NCBI GenBank assembly: GCA_900539265.1
Contig: UQBM01000010.1
Location: 4,277-68,276 of the forward strand
Length of the DNA stretch: 64,000 nucleotides
From: an uncultured Mollicutes bacterium
GTDB taxonomy: Bacteria; Bacillota_I; Bacilli_A; ML615J-28; CAG-313
Reading direction: 5' to 3'
How positions within the stretch are numbered: the first letter of the stretch is position 1; each line of letters starts with the position of its first letter. The position numbers and the translations under genes are program-made. The notes below the pieces were generated by a model. The model had not been told where the DNA came from, searched no databases, and worked only from the letters and a program-made list of their open reading frames with translations. Positions 9,446 to 15,722 of the stretch are shown one piece after another.

Positions 9446-10759
9446 TTAATCATTCATTTCTTCAATTAATTTTTTTATATTCTTTATTGCTCTATTAGCA
9501 TAAGCTTTTTTTCTTTCTTTTTTAGATACCTTTTCTAAAAGAGGTGCAAAAATACCAAAATTAACATTCATTGGTTCAAACGTACCACTAGTATCAATCA
9601 TATGATTAAATGAAATATAATTTGCTAAAGAACCAATTGCGGTTGTTGAATCTAGTTTTAATACTGGTTTATTTTCTAAATATCTTGCCATATTAATTCC
9701 TGCAATTAATCCACTAGATGCTGATTCAACATATCCTTCCACCCCAGTTATTTGACCAGCAAAAAAAATATTTGGATTTTTTAGTAATTGATATCCATTG
9801 TTCAATAATTTTCGCGAATTTATATAAGTATTTCTATGCATTATACCATATCTTACAATTTCAGCTTTTTCTAGCCCAGGAATTAATTTTAATAGCTCTT
9901 TTTGTGATTGAAATTTTAAATGAGTTTGAAAGCCAACTAAATTATATAAACTCTTTGCCGCATTATCTTGTCTTAATTGTACAACCGCATATGGCCAGCG
10001 ACCTGTTTTAGGATCATCTAATCCTACTGGCTTCATTGGACCAAATAGTAATGTTTGTCTACCTCTTAATGCCATTTCTTCAATTGGCATACATCCCTCA
10101 AAAACTTTCATTTCAAAATCATGAGGAAGAACTTTTTCGGCCTTTATTAAATAATCATAAAACTTATTAAATTCCTCTTCACTCATTGGACAATTTAAAT
10201 ATGCTGCTTCTCCTTTATTATACCTAGATGCTAAAAAAACTTTATTCATATCAATAGATTCATAAGTAACAATTGGTGCTATCGCATCAAAAAAATACAT
10301 ATAATCTTCACCTAAATATTGGGCTATTTCATCGTGTAGCAAGTCGCTAGTTAGAGGACCAGAAGCAATAATGACTGGACATGATGGTATTTTTAATACT
10401 TCTTCATTAATAATTTGTACATTTGGAAGCATTTTAATAGTATTTGTAACATAAGATGAAAATGCCTCCCGATCAACAGCCAGGGCTCCACCTGCTTCTA
10501 CTCTACACTCATCGGCCGCTTTAATAATTAAAGAATCTAATATTCGCATTTCCTCTTTTAAAAGTCCTACTGCATTTTCAAGACTTGCGGCTCTGAACGA
10601 ATTACTGCAAATAAGTTCGGCAAATTTATCAGTTATATGAGCTTTTGAATATTTAACTGGTCTCATTTCATATAAAAATACATTATATCCTCTTTTGGCT
10701 AATTGATAAGTAGCCTCACTTCCAGCAAGTCCTGCTCCAATTACAATAACGTCCTTCAT
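9446..10759 (-). CDS. trmFO: Methylenetetrahydrofolate-tRNA-(uracil-5-)-methyltransferase TrmFO
   Basis: Folate- and FAD-dependent enzyme methylating U54 in the T-loop of tRNA. The N-terminus has the FAD dinucleotide motif VIGAGLAGSEATYQLAKRG, followed by ELICSNSFR and the GID-family segments GGALAVDRE, MALRGRQTLLFGPM and PNIFFAGQITGVEGYVES. The length of 437 residues is standard. It is separated from the feo gene group by a terminator and heads the trmFO-xerC pair. Confidence 0.96.
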   Translation of the reverse strand: MKDVIVIGAGLAGSEATYQLAKRGYNVFLYEMRPVKYSKAHITDKFAELICSNSFRAASLENAVGLLKEEMRILDSLIIKAADECRVEAGGALAVDREAFSSYVTNTIKMLPNVQIINEEVLKIPSCPVIIASGPLTSDLLHDEIAQYLGEDYMYFFDAIAPIVTYESIDMNKVFLASRYNKGEAAYLNCPMSEEEFNKFYDYLIKAEKVLPHDFEMKVFEGCMPIEEMALRGRQTLLFGPMKPVGLDDPKTGRWPYAVVQLRQDNAAKSLYNLVGFQTHLKFQSQKELLKLIPGLEKAEIVRYGIMHRNTYINSRKLLNNGYQLLKNPNIFFAGQITGVEGYVESASSGLIAGINMARYLENKPVLKLDSTTAIGSLANYISFNHMIDTSGTFEPMNVNFGIFAPLLEKVSKKERKKAYANRAIKNIKKLIEEMND

Positions 10760-10848
10760 ATTTTATACTCCCTTTTTAGTTTATACTATAAGTATATCAT
10801 ATTTTTTTCTTTTTTTAAAATTAAACAAATATTTTATTTATAAAAAAT

Positions 10849-10882
10849 AATATCTTCTAAATTAAAATATTTAGAAGATATT
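10849..10882 (-). terminator. Intrinsic terminator of the feo operon
   Basis: A 14-bp perfect stem (10849-10862 with 10869-10882) with a 6-nt loop, followed on the minus strand by ATTTTTTA. Confidence 0.85.
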
Positions 10883-10892
10883 ATTCATAAAC

Positions 10893-11072
10893 TTAATTTT
10901 TTAATTTTTCAATATGTTCTTTTTTTTCTTTTAAAGGACAATCCTTTCCACAACTGCTACATTCACATCCGCAAGATGTTTTCCCTTTTTTTTTATTAAA
11001 ATACTTTAGAATAAAAGGTAATACAACAAGTCCTATCGCAACAATTAATATAATATATTCATACCATTTCAT
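10893..11072 (-). CDS. FeoB-associated Cys-rich membrane protein
   Basis: A 59-residue protein translated by hand from the gap after feoB. It starts MKWYEYIILIVAIGL, forming one membrane helix to about residue 22, then a basic stretch and a cysteine cluster with C34, C36, C38, C41 and C45 (SCGCECSSCGKDC), then a charged tail ending EHIEKLKN. This architecture matches the small Cys-rich proteins encoded after feoB in many Firmicutes, sometimes called FeoC-like. It is likely an inner-membrane partner of FeoB that handles iron, though the mechanism is not established. It lies 21 nt after feoB and before the operon terminator. Confidence 0.85.
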   Translation of the reverse strand: MKWYEYIILIVAIGLVVLPFILKYFNKKKGKTSCGCECSSCGKDCPLKEKKEHIEKLKN

Positions 11073-11093
11073 TTAAATCTTCCTTTCTTTTAA

Positions 11094-13307
11094 TTAAGCA
11101 AATTTCTTTCTTTTTGCCACATACTTACCTAGGAATATTGTTGCTACTACAATTAAAATTAAGACAATTACACCTACCCACCATGCAATTTCAAATAATC
11201 TACCAAGCCAAAAAATAACTGTAGAAATAACGTATGATGCTCCAAGCCACCATGCCATCGTTACCAAAAAGCCCTTTTTAGTGCTTTCACTCTTAGCAGT
11301 AGCAACTGCTGCAAAACATGGAAGAGTAAATAAATTATATGCTGCAAATGCATAAATTGCCGCATTTGAAAGACCAATTGTTCCTTCTGTTAAACCAAGT
11401 GTATCCATAGTTGCTACAACATCTTCTTTAGCAATTAAGCCAGTAATGGATGCTACTGTATATTTCCAACCATCTGTACCCCAACTCCATCCACATGGAT
11501 AGAAAAGATATTGAAGTACACGACCTAAATCTGCTAAAATACTTTGACCAATATCATCAACCATACCTTGCCAAAAAGCCCAACTGAAATTTGATAAAAA
11601 CCAAATTACAATAATAGAGGCAGTGATAATAGTTGAAGCCTTATAAATAAAATGTTTAAATTTTTCCCATAAATGAGCAAATAAATTTTTTATTTGTGGT
11701 AAATGATAACTTGGAAGTTCCATAATGAACGGAGGTACTTCACTTTTTTTACTAAATGCTTTAATTATTAATGCCGATAAAATAGCAACGACAATTCCTA
11801 ATAAATAGATGGAAAAAACAAAAATATCACCTAAAAAACTTCCTGTTATAACTGTTGCAAGCATTGCCCAAATCGGTGCTTTAGCTCCACAACTAAAAAA
11901 TGGTGAAAGTCTAATTGCCATATCGCGTTCTTTTTCATCTTCTAACGTTTTGGTTGCCATCATTGCAGGAACTGAACATCCAAAACCCATTAAAAGTGGA
12001 ATGAAAGCTTTACCTGATAAGCCAAATTTTCTAAATGCTCTATCCATAATAAAAGCTACCCGAGCCATATATCCTGAATCCTCAAGAATTGATATAAAGA
12101 AAAATAATAGCAAAATTTGTGGTAAGAAACTGAAAATTGCATCCAAACCAGAAAGCAAACCATCACAAATTAAACCTGTATACCATGTGCCTTCTGGCAT
12201 TATTCCTGATACTAAGTCAATAATTGATCCAGTTAACCAACCCATCCAACTTTGTAAAAATACTCCAAGCGATGGAATTCCTGCTAATACAGCTTCTTCT
12301 CCTTGAGCAACTGCTTCAGCTAAAATATCTTCATATCCCATTCCTGTAAAGAAATTTATCCAACCTTCACTTTTTATTTCAAGATTAAATAAGGAATTTA
12401 AGAATAATAAATCCTCACTAAAAACAAAATGGAAAACAATAAACATCAATACAAGAAAAATGGGAATACTCCAAATCCGATGAGTTAAAACTTTATCAAT
12501 TTTATCTGATTTGGTTAAGCCATCATTCTTAGTCGATTTCTTGATAACTTTTGTAAAATGTTTAGTAATATATTTATATCTAGCATCAGCTACCATTCCC
12601 TCAAAATCACCATCAAATTCATTTTTTTCAAATTTATCTTTTAGTGGTTTTACCTCATCATATACATCTTTGTGCATATTGACTTCAACCATATCTTCTT
12701 CAATCAATTTTACGGCATGAAATAAAGGACTTGCTACTTTCTTATCTCTTAGTTTATCAGTTGTAATCTTTACTAAATCTTTTAAATTCGATTCAACCAA
12801 AACACTAAAACCTTCCCTTTTCAATTTTGCTGTCTCATATGCCACTTGCATTAATTCTTTAATTCCTTGATTTTTTAATGCTGATATCTCACATACAGGG
12901 ACACCTAAAACTTTTGATAGTTCTGAAACCTTAATAACATCTCCGTTTTTCTTAACTGAATCCATCATATTGAGTGCTACAACTACAGGAATATCAATTT
13001 CTAAAATTTGCGTTGTTAAATATAAATTTCTTTCAAGATTAGTTGCATCTATAATATTAATTACGCAATCAGGTTTTTCATCCACAATATAATTTCTAGA
13101 AATAATTTCCTCTGGCGTATAAGGTGACAAAGAATAAATGCCAGGTAAATCTACAATTTGAACATGTTCTTCTAATTTTTTATATAGACCTTCACGTTTA
13201 TCAACAGTCACACCAGGCCAATTCCCAACATGGGCAGTAGCGCCTGTTAAAGTATTAAATAAAGTTGTTTTCCCACAATTGGGATTTCCAGCAAGTGCAA
13301 ATTTCAT
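11094..13307 (-). CDS. feoB: Ferrous iron transport protein B
   Basis: GTP-dependent Fe(II) importer in the cytoplasmic membrane. N-terminal G domain: GNPNCGKTTLFN (G1, residues 7-18), GNWPGVTVDKREG (switch I), DLPGIYSL (G3), NMMD (G4); then a helical spacer and the polytopic core with two Gate-like repeats (LLLFFFISILEDSGYMAR and LMGFGCSVPAMMATKTL). The 737-residue length is complete. Its ATG overlaps the feoA stop (TAATG). It is encoded with two FeoA proteins and a Cys-rich partner, behind palindromes likely bound by the neighbouring metal regulator. Confidence 0.97.
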   Translation of the reverse strand: MKFALAGNPNCGKTTLFNTLTGATAHVGNWPGVTVDKREGLYKKLEEHVQIVDLPGIYSLSPYTPEEIISRNYIVDEKPDCVINIIDATNLERNLYLTTQILEIDIPVVVALNMMDSVKKNGDVIKVSELSKVLGVPVCEISALKNQGIKELMQVAYETAKLKREGFSVLVESNLKDLVKITTDKLRDKKVASPLFHAVKLIEEDMVEVNMHKDVYDEVKPLKDKFEKNEFDGDFEGMVADARYKYITKHFTKVIKKSTKNDGLTKSDKIDKVLTHRIWSIPIFLVLMFIVFHFVFSEDLLFLNSLFNLEIKSEGWINFFTGMGYEDILAEAVAQGEEAVLAGIPSLGVFLQSWMGWLTGSIIDLVSGIMPEGTWYTGLICDGLLSGLDAIFSFLPQILLLFFFISILEDSGYMARVAFIMDRAFRKFGLSGKAFIPLLMGFGCSVPAMMATKTLEDEKERDMAIRLSPFFSCGAKAPIWAMLATVITGSFLGDIFVFSIYLLGIVVAILSALIIKAFSKKSEVPPFIMELPSYHLPQIKNLFAHLWEKFKHFIYKASTIITASIIVIWFLSNFSWAFWQGMVDDIGQSILADLGRVLQYLFYPCGWSWGTDGWKYTVASITGLIAKEDVVATMDTLGLTEGTIGLSNAAIYAFAAYNLFTLPCFAAVATAKSESTKKGFLVTMAWWLGASYVISTVIFWLGRLFEIAWWVGVIVLILIVVATIFLGKYVAKRKKFA

Positions 13308-13540
13308 TATTTAATTTCCTCCATTAAAACACATTCAGCTTCTGATTTTCTAACCGTTAACTCATATCCTCTAATTGTAACTTCAATTGGATCTCCTAAA
13401 GGGGCTAATTTTTTTACAATAATTTGTACACCCGGAGTAACTCCCATATCATATAGTCTTCGTTTAATTTTACCATCAGTTGTAATTTTTTTTACAATTC
13501 CCTTTTCCGTTGGCTTCATTTCATTTAAATACTTTTCCAT
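13307..13540 (-). CDS. feoA: FeoA domain protein (feoB-proximal)
   Basis: SH3-like FeoA protein of 77 residues, thought to modulate FeoB. Typical features are KIKRRLYDMGVTPG, VKKLAPLGDPIEV and the closing RGYELTVRKSEAECVLME. Its stop overlaps the feoB start, so it is probably translated in fixed ratio with FeoB. Confidence 0.95.
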   Translation of the reverse strand: MEKYLNEMKPTEKGIVKKITTDGKIKRRLYDMGVTPGVQIIVKKLAPLGDPIEVTIRGYELTVRKSEAECVLMEEIK

Positions 13541-13567
13541 TTCTTTTTTCCTCTCCTATTTATTTTC

Positions 13568-13783
13568 TTATTCAACAAAAATTTTTGTAGCTAGGCTCTG
13601 ATTTAAAGCAAGACGTCCGTCTTTAACCTTTAAAATTACATTACCTTTATTAATAGAAACTAAATTAATCTGAGCTCCAACTAAGACACCTAAATTTTCA
13701 AGATGCCTTTTGGTCTTTTCATCAGCCGATACTTTTTTTATCGTTACATTAGCATCTTCTTGTGCATAAATTAGTGGAATCAT
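13568..13783 (-). CDS. feoA: FeoA domain protein (first of two)
   Basis: A second SH3-like FeoA protein of 71 residues: MIPLIYAQEDANVTIKK, then TKRHLENLGVLVGAQINLVS and GNVILKVKDGRLALNQSLA. It is more divergent than the copy next to feoB, but keeps the LxxLGxxxG core. AAAGGAG lies five bases before its ATG. It is the first gene of the operon, so translation begins just downstream of the two operator palindromes. Paired FeoA proteins are common in Firmicutes iron operons. Confidence 0.9.
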   Translation of the reverse strand: MIPLIYAQEDANVTIKKVSADEKTKRHLENLGVLVGAQINLVSINKGNVILKVKDGRLALNQSLATKIFVE

Positions 13784-13797
13784 ATATCTCCTTTCTA

Positions 13798-13813
13798 GTT
13801 AGCATTCGCTAAC
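13798..13813. promoter_or_regulatory. Candidate DtxR-family operator 1 (feo leader)
   Basis: Perfect inverted repeat GTTAGC-ATTC-GCTAAC in the 5' leader of the feo operon, 15 bp before the first feoA start. Confidence 0.7.
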
Positions 13814-13831
13814 TTATAAACATTTTTTTAT

Positions 13832-13847
13832 GTTAGCCCGAGCTAAC
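13832..13847. promoter_or_regulatory. Candidate DtxR-family operator 2 (feo promoter)
   Basis: Perfect inverted repeat GTTAGC-CCGA-GCTAAC with the same arms as operator 1, 34 bp away centre to centre, beginning just downstream of the predicted feo start of transcription. Confidence 0.72.
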
Positions 13848-13856
13848 ACTATAAAT

Positions 13857-13885
13857 AGTATATCAGTTCTTAACTTATAAGTCAA
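13857..13885 (-). promoter_or_regulatory. SigA-type promoter of the feo operon
   Basis: Minus strand TTGACT (13880-13885), 17 bp, TATACT (13857-13862); predicted start about 13850, immediately before operator 2. Confidence 0.8.
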
Positions 13886-13899
13886 GTAATTTGTCACAA

Positions 13900-13941
13900 A
13901 AAAGATATCAAATTAATATTATTACTATTTTGACATCTTTT
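13900..13941 (-). other. Terminator-like hairpin in feo-regulator gap
   Basis: Near-perfect inverted repeat (arms about 13900-13913 and 13928-13941, 12 of 14 matching). On the minus strand it is followed by a T-rich run, so it could end transcripts coming from upstream and insulate the feo promoter. From 13942 to 14190 no gene was found. That stretch holds two further palindromes (14030-14047 ATCATAA-TACT-TTATGAT; 14059-14076 TAGGATA-AATA-TATCCTA) and operator 3. Confidence 0.4.
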
Positions 13942-14092
13942 AGAAGGAATTATTTTTATACAGAACAATATATTATGAAATAATTTTTTATAGATTAAAC
14001 TATGCCAATTTTTATTCTATTTGTATTATATCATAATACTTTATGATAAATAAAGGAGTAGGATAAATATATCCTATAATTTCTGTATGTTT

Positions 14093-14108
14093 GTTAGCAA
14101 TAACTAAC
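14093..14108. promoter_or_regulatory. Candidate DtxR-family operator 3 (near regulator gene)
   Basis: GTTAGC-AATA-ACTAAC, matching operators 1 and 2 at 11 of 12 arm positions. It lies about 80 bp upstream of the regulator promoter, so direct autoregulation is uncertain. Confidence 0.5.
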
Positions 14109-14190
14109 AATTAAATTATATATAAAAATAAAATTTAAAACAAATAATATGCTTTCTTTTTATAAATTCTTTACTAAAAAGTATGAAAAC

Positions 14191-14219
14191 TTGCATTTTA
14201 TATAATAATGATATATAAT
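14191..14219 (+). promoter_or_regulatory. SigA-type promoter of the metal regulator
   Basis: TTGCAT (14191-14196), 17 bp, TATAAT (14214-14219), ending 31 bp before the TTG start codon. Confidence 0.75.
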
Positions 14220-14250
14220 TTAAACGAAAAGTTTTTAGGAGGTGTTACTT

Positions 14251-14613
14251 TTGACATTGTATGAATCGGCCGAAGATTATTTAGAAAGAATACTAATGCT
14301 TCAAAAAGAAGGTGTTAATGTTCGATCCATCGATATTGCACAAAGTTTTAATTATTCAAGAGCTAGCATTTCAAGAGCTATCAATAATTTAAAAAATAAT
14401 AATTTAATTGAAATTAGTGCTAATGGCATTATTTCTTTAACAAACGATGGTTACCAAATTGCAAATAAAATATATCAGCGTCATCTTCTTTTAACAGAAT
14501 TTTTTGTTAAATTAGGTGTTTGTGAAGAAACAGCTAAAATTGATGCTTGTAAAATTGAACACGATATTAGCGAAGAAACTTTTAATGCAATTATCAATCA
14601 TATTAAAAAATAA
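14251..14613 (+). CDS. DtxR/MntR-family metal-dependent transcriptional regulator
   Basis: A 120-residue metalloregulator: winged helix-turn-helix (about residues 5-62, with VNVRSIDIAQSFNYSRASISRA) plus a metal-binding dimerization domain (HLLLTEFFVKLGV, then CKIEHDIS). The start is the TTG at 14251, eight bases after AGGAGG; the upstream GTG at 14242 overlaps that site. By hand alignment, D9 and E12 match the MntR metal ligands, while the Cys of CKIEH sits where DtxR/IdeR has Cys and MntR has Glu, so the metal site looks mixed. It has no SH3 tail. Divergent from the feo operon with shared palindromes, it probably represses iron uptake when metal is plentiful. Confidence 0.9.
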   Translation: MTLYESAEDYLERILMLQKEGVNVRSIDIAQSFNYSRASISRAINNLKNNNLIEISANGIISLTNDGYQIANKIYQRHLLLTEFFVKLGVCEETAKIDACKIEHDISEETFNAIINHIKK

Positions 14614-14636
14614 AAATGCCCACATTGGACATTTTT
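14612..14636. terminator. Bidirectional terminator between regulator and LysM gene
   Basis: Stem AAAAATG / CATTTTT at 14612-14636 with inner CC/GG pairs and T-runs on both strands, between two convergent genes. Confidence 0.75.
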
Positions 14637-14638
14637 AT

Positions 14639-15112
14639 TTATAGATAAATTTTACTACCCGATTTTAACCATGTGCTTGCATTTGCTCTTAAAATCTGCT
14701 CTGCTGTTCTATTAGTTGTTGCTAACACTGTATCTACAGTATCAGTATCTTTTACAATATAAGTATTATTTCTTGGAACTTTAATGGTTTGTCCATCAAT
14801 TAATTGAAATGTTGCAAAATCATTGTATAAACCAATTAAAACTGGATCTACTCCAAGTTTAGTAGCAATCAGTTCTATTGTGTCTCCAGGTTTAATAACA
14901 TAGTTTTCGAAATAATAGTCGGTTTCAGCATTGCTATTTTTTGGTACTAACAAAACTTGACCAGGAAAGATAGTATTGGTTGTCAACATATTGATATCCG
15001 TTAAATCTGATACGGTAGTATCATACTTTTTAGCAATATTATATAAACTATCTCCTTTTTTAACAGTATATTCAACATATTCTATTCTTAATCCAAAATC
15101 ATCGTAATTCAT
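14639..15112 (-). CDS. Triple-LysM protein without signal peptide
   Basis: A 157-residue protein made almost wholly of three LysM modules (about residues 15-60, 68-112 and 114-157): YTVKKGDSLYNIAKKYD, NYVIKPGDTIELIATKLG and YIVKDTDTVDTVLATTNR, the third degenerate. LysM binds N-acetylglucosamine glycans. There is no signal peptide or membrane helix, which is unusual for a wall protein but normal for LysM proteins that coat spores from the mother-cell cytoplasm. The start is the ATG at 15110-15112 behind AGGAGG. Divergent from an XRE regulator, with a long hairpin in its leader. Its exact role is unknown. Confidence 0.75.
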   Translation of the reverse strand: MNYDDFGLRIEYVEYTVKKGDSLYNIAKKYDTTVSDLTDINMLTTNTIFPGQVLLVPKNSNAETDYYFENYVIKPGDTIELIATKLGVDPVLIGLYNDFATFQLIDGQTIKVPRNNTYIVKDTDTVDTVLATTNRTAEQILRANASTWLKSGSKIYL

Positions 15113-15160
15113 TATTTCCCTCCTCACGATTAATATATGAGCAAGTTTTTATTTAGTGAC

Positions 15161-15255
15161 AAAAAAATAGCCTTTGTAGGAATAATTAGACATATAAATA
15201 AATATATTTTTGGCGGGGGAGCCTATCTAATTATTCCTATAAAGACTATTTTTTT
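15161..15255. other. 95-nt long inverted repeat / hairpin in LysM leader
   Basis: Arms 15161-15190 and 15226-15255 pair over about 30 positions with one mismatch and one wobble; the loop holds a GC-rich mini-hairpin GGC-GGGGGA-GCC (15212-15223). On the minus strand the last arm ends in seven T, so it looks like an attenuator or terminator between the promoter at 15304-15332 and the LysM gene. A small structured RNA or a MITE-like remnant are alternatives. Confidence 0.6.
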
Positions 15256-15303
15256 ATAATTAAAATATTGTCCTTGTAGTGACATCTTTGTCTCATCACT
15301 TAA

Positions 15304-15332
15304 ATTATAACACACTTTTGTCCACAAATCAA
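15304..15332 (-). promoter_or_regulatory. Promoter towards the LysM gene
   Basis: Minus strand TTGATT (15327-15332), 17 bp, TATAAT (15304-15309), overlapping the inverted repeat at 15316-15347. Confidence 0.65.
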
Positions 15333-15347
15333 GCAATTTGGACAAAA
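15316..15347. promoter_or_regulatory. Candidate XRE operator between divergent promoters
   Basis: Inverted repeat TTTTGTCC (15316-15323) and GGACAAAA (15340-15347), with AAAT/ATTT inside the arms. Related GTGACAAAAA motifs occur near 15156 and 15369. A -10 box TATAAT for the XRE gene follows at 15353-15358. Confidence 0.5.
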
Positions 15348-15392
15348 AAGGTTATAATAAAGAAAAAAGTGACAAAAAGGGTGATATTTTTT

Positions 15393-15674
15393 ATGAAATG
15401 GAATAAGCGAATCAGAGACTTAAGAGAAGATAATGATATGACGCAAGATGATCTAGCCTCACAACTAGGTATTAGCAAAAGAACCCTTCTACGCTATGAA
15501 TCTGGTGTATCGGAACCTACTATCAGTGTTTTAATTTCCCTCTCTTTACTATTCAATGTTAGTGTTGATTATATTATAGGTACCAAAGATACAACAGAAA
15601 TTGATGAAATTAGTATTAAAAATGAATTAGATAGTGTTATTAAATCATTAGAAAAAATAAAAAAAGAATTATAA
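15393..15674 (+). CDS. XRE-family helix-turn-helix regulator
   Basis: A 93-residue Cro/C1-type DNA-binding protein. The helix-turn-helix covers about residues 4-62 (KRIRDLREDNDMTQDDLASQ, then SKRTLLRYESGVSEPTI and VSVDYIIG), followed by a short charged helix (KNELDSVIKSLEKIKKEL) probably used for dimerization. The ATG at 15393 follows AAGGGTGAT; the frame stays open to 15279, but the extra residues are low-complexity and cover the promoter region. Likely autoregulated through the adjoining inverted repeat, possibly also controlling the divergent LysM gene. Confidence 0.85.
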   Translation: MKWNKRIRDLREDNDMTQDDLASQLGISKRTLLRYESGVSEPTISVLISLSLLFNVSVDYIIGTKDTTEIDEISIKNELDSVIKSLEKIKKEL

Positions 15675-15705
15675 AAATCTCGTTTAAAATTTAAACGAGA
15701 TTTTT
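15673..15705. terminator. Bidirectional terminator between XRE gene and thrS
   Basis: A 16-bp stem (15673-15688 with 15690-15705) with A/T runs on each side, between convergent genes. Confidence 0.85.
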
Positions 15706-15722
15706 ATTTTAAAAGAAAGATT

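Noticed and set aside
14242..14250. GTG start for the metal regulator
   Set aside because: It overlaps the AGGAGG ribosome site; the TTG at 14251 has ideal spacing and matches family N-termini.
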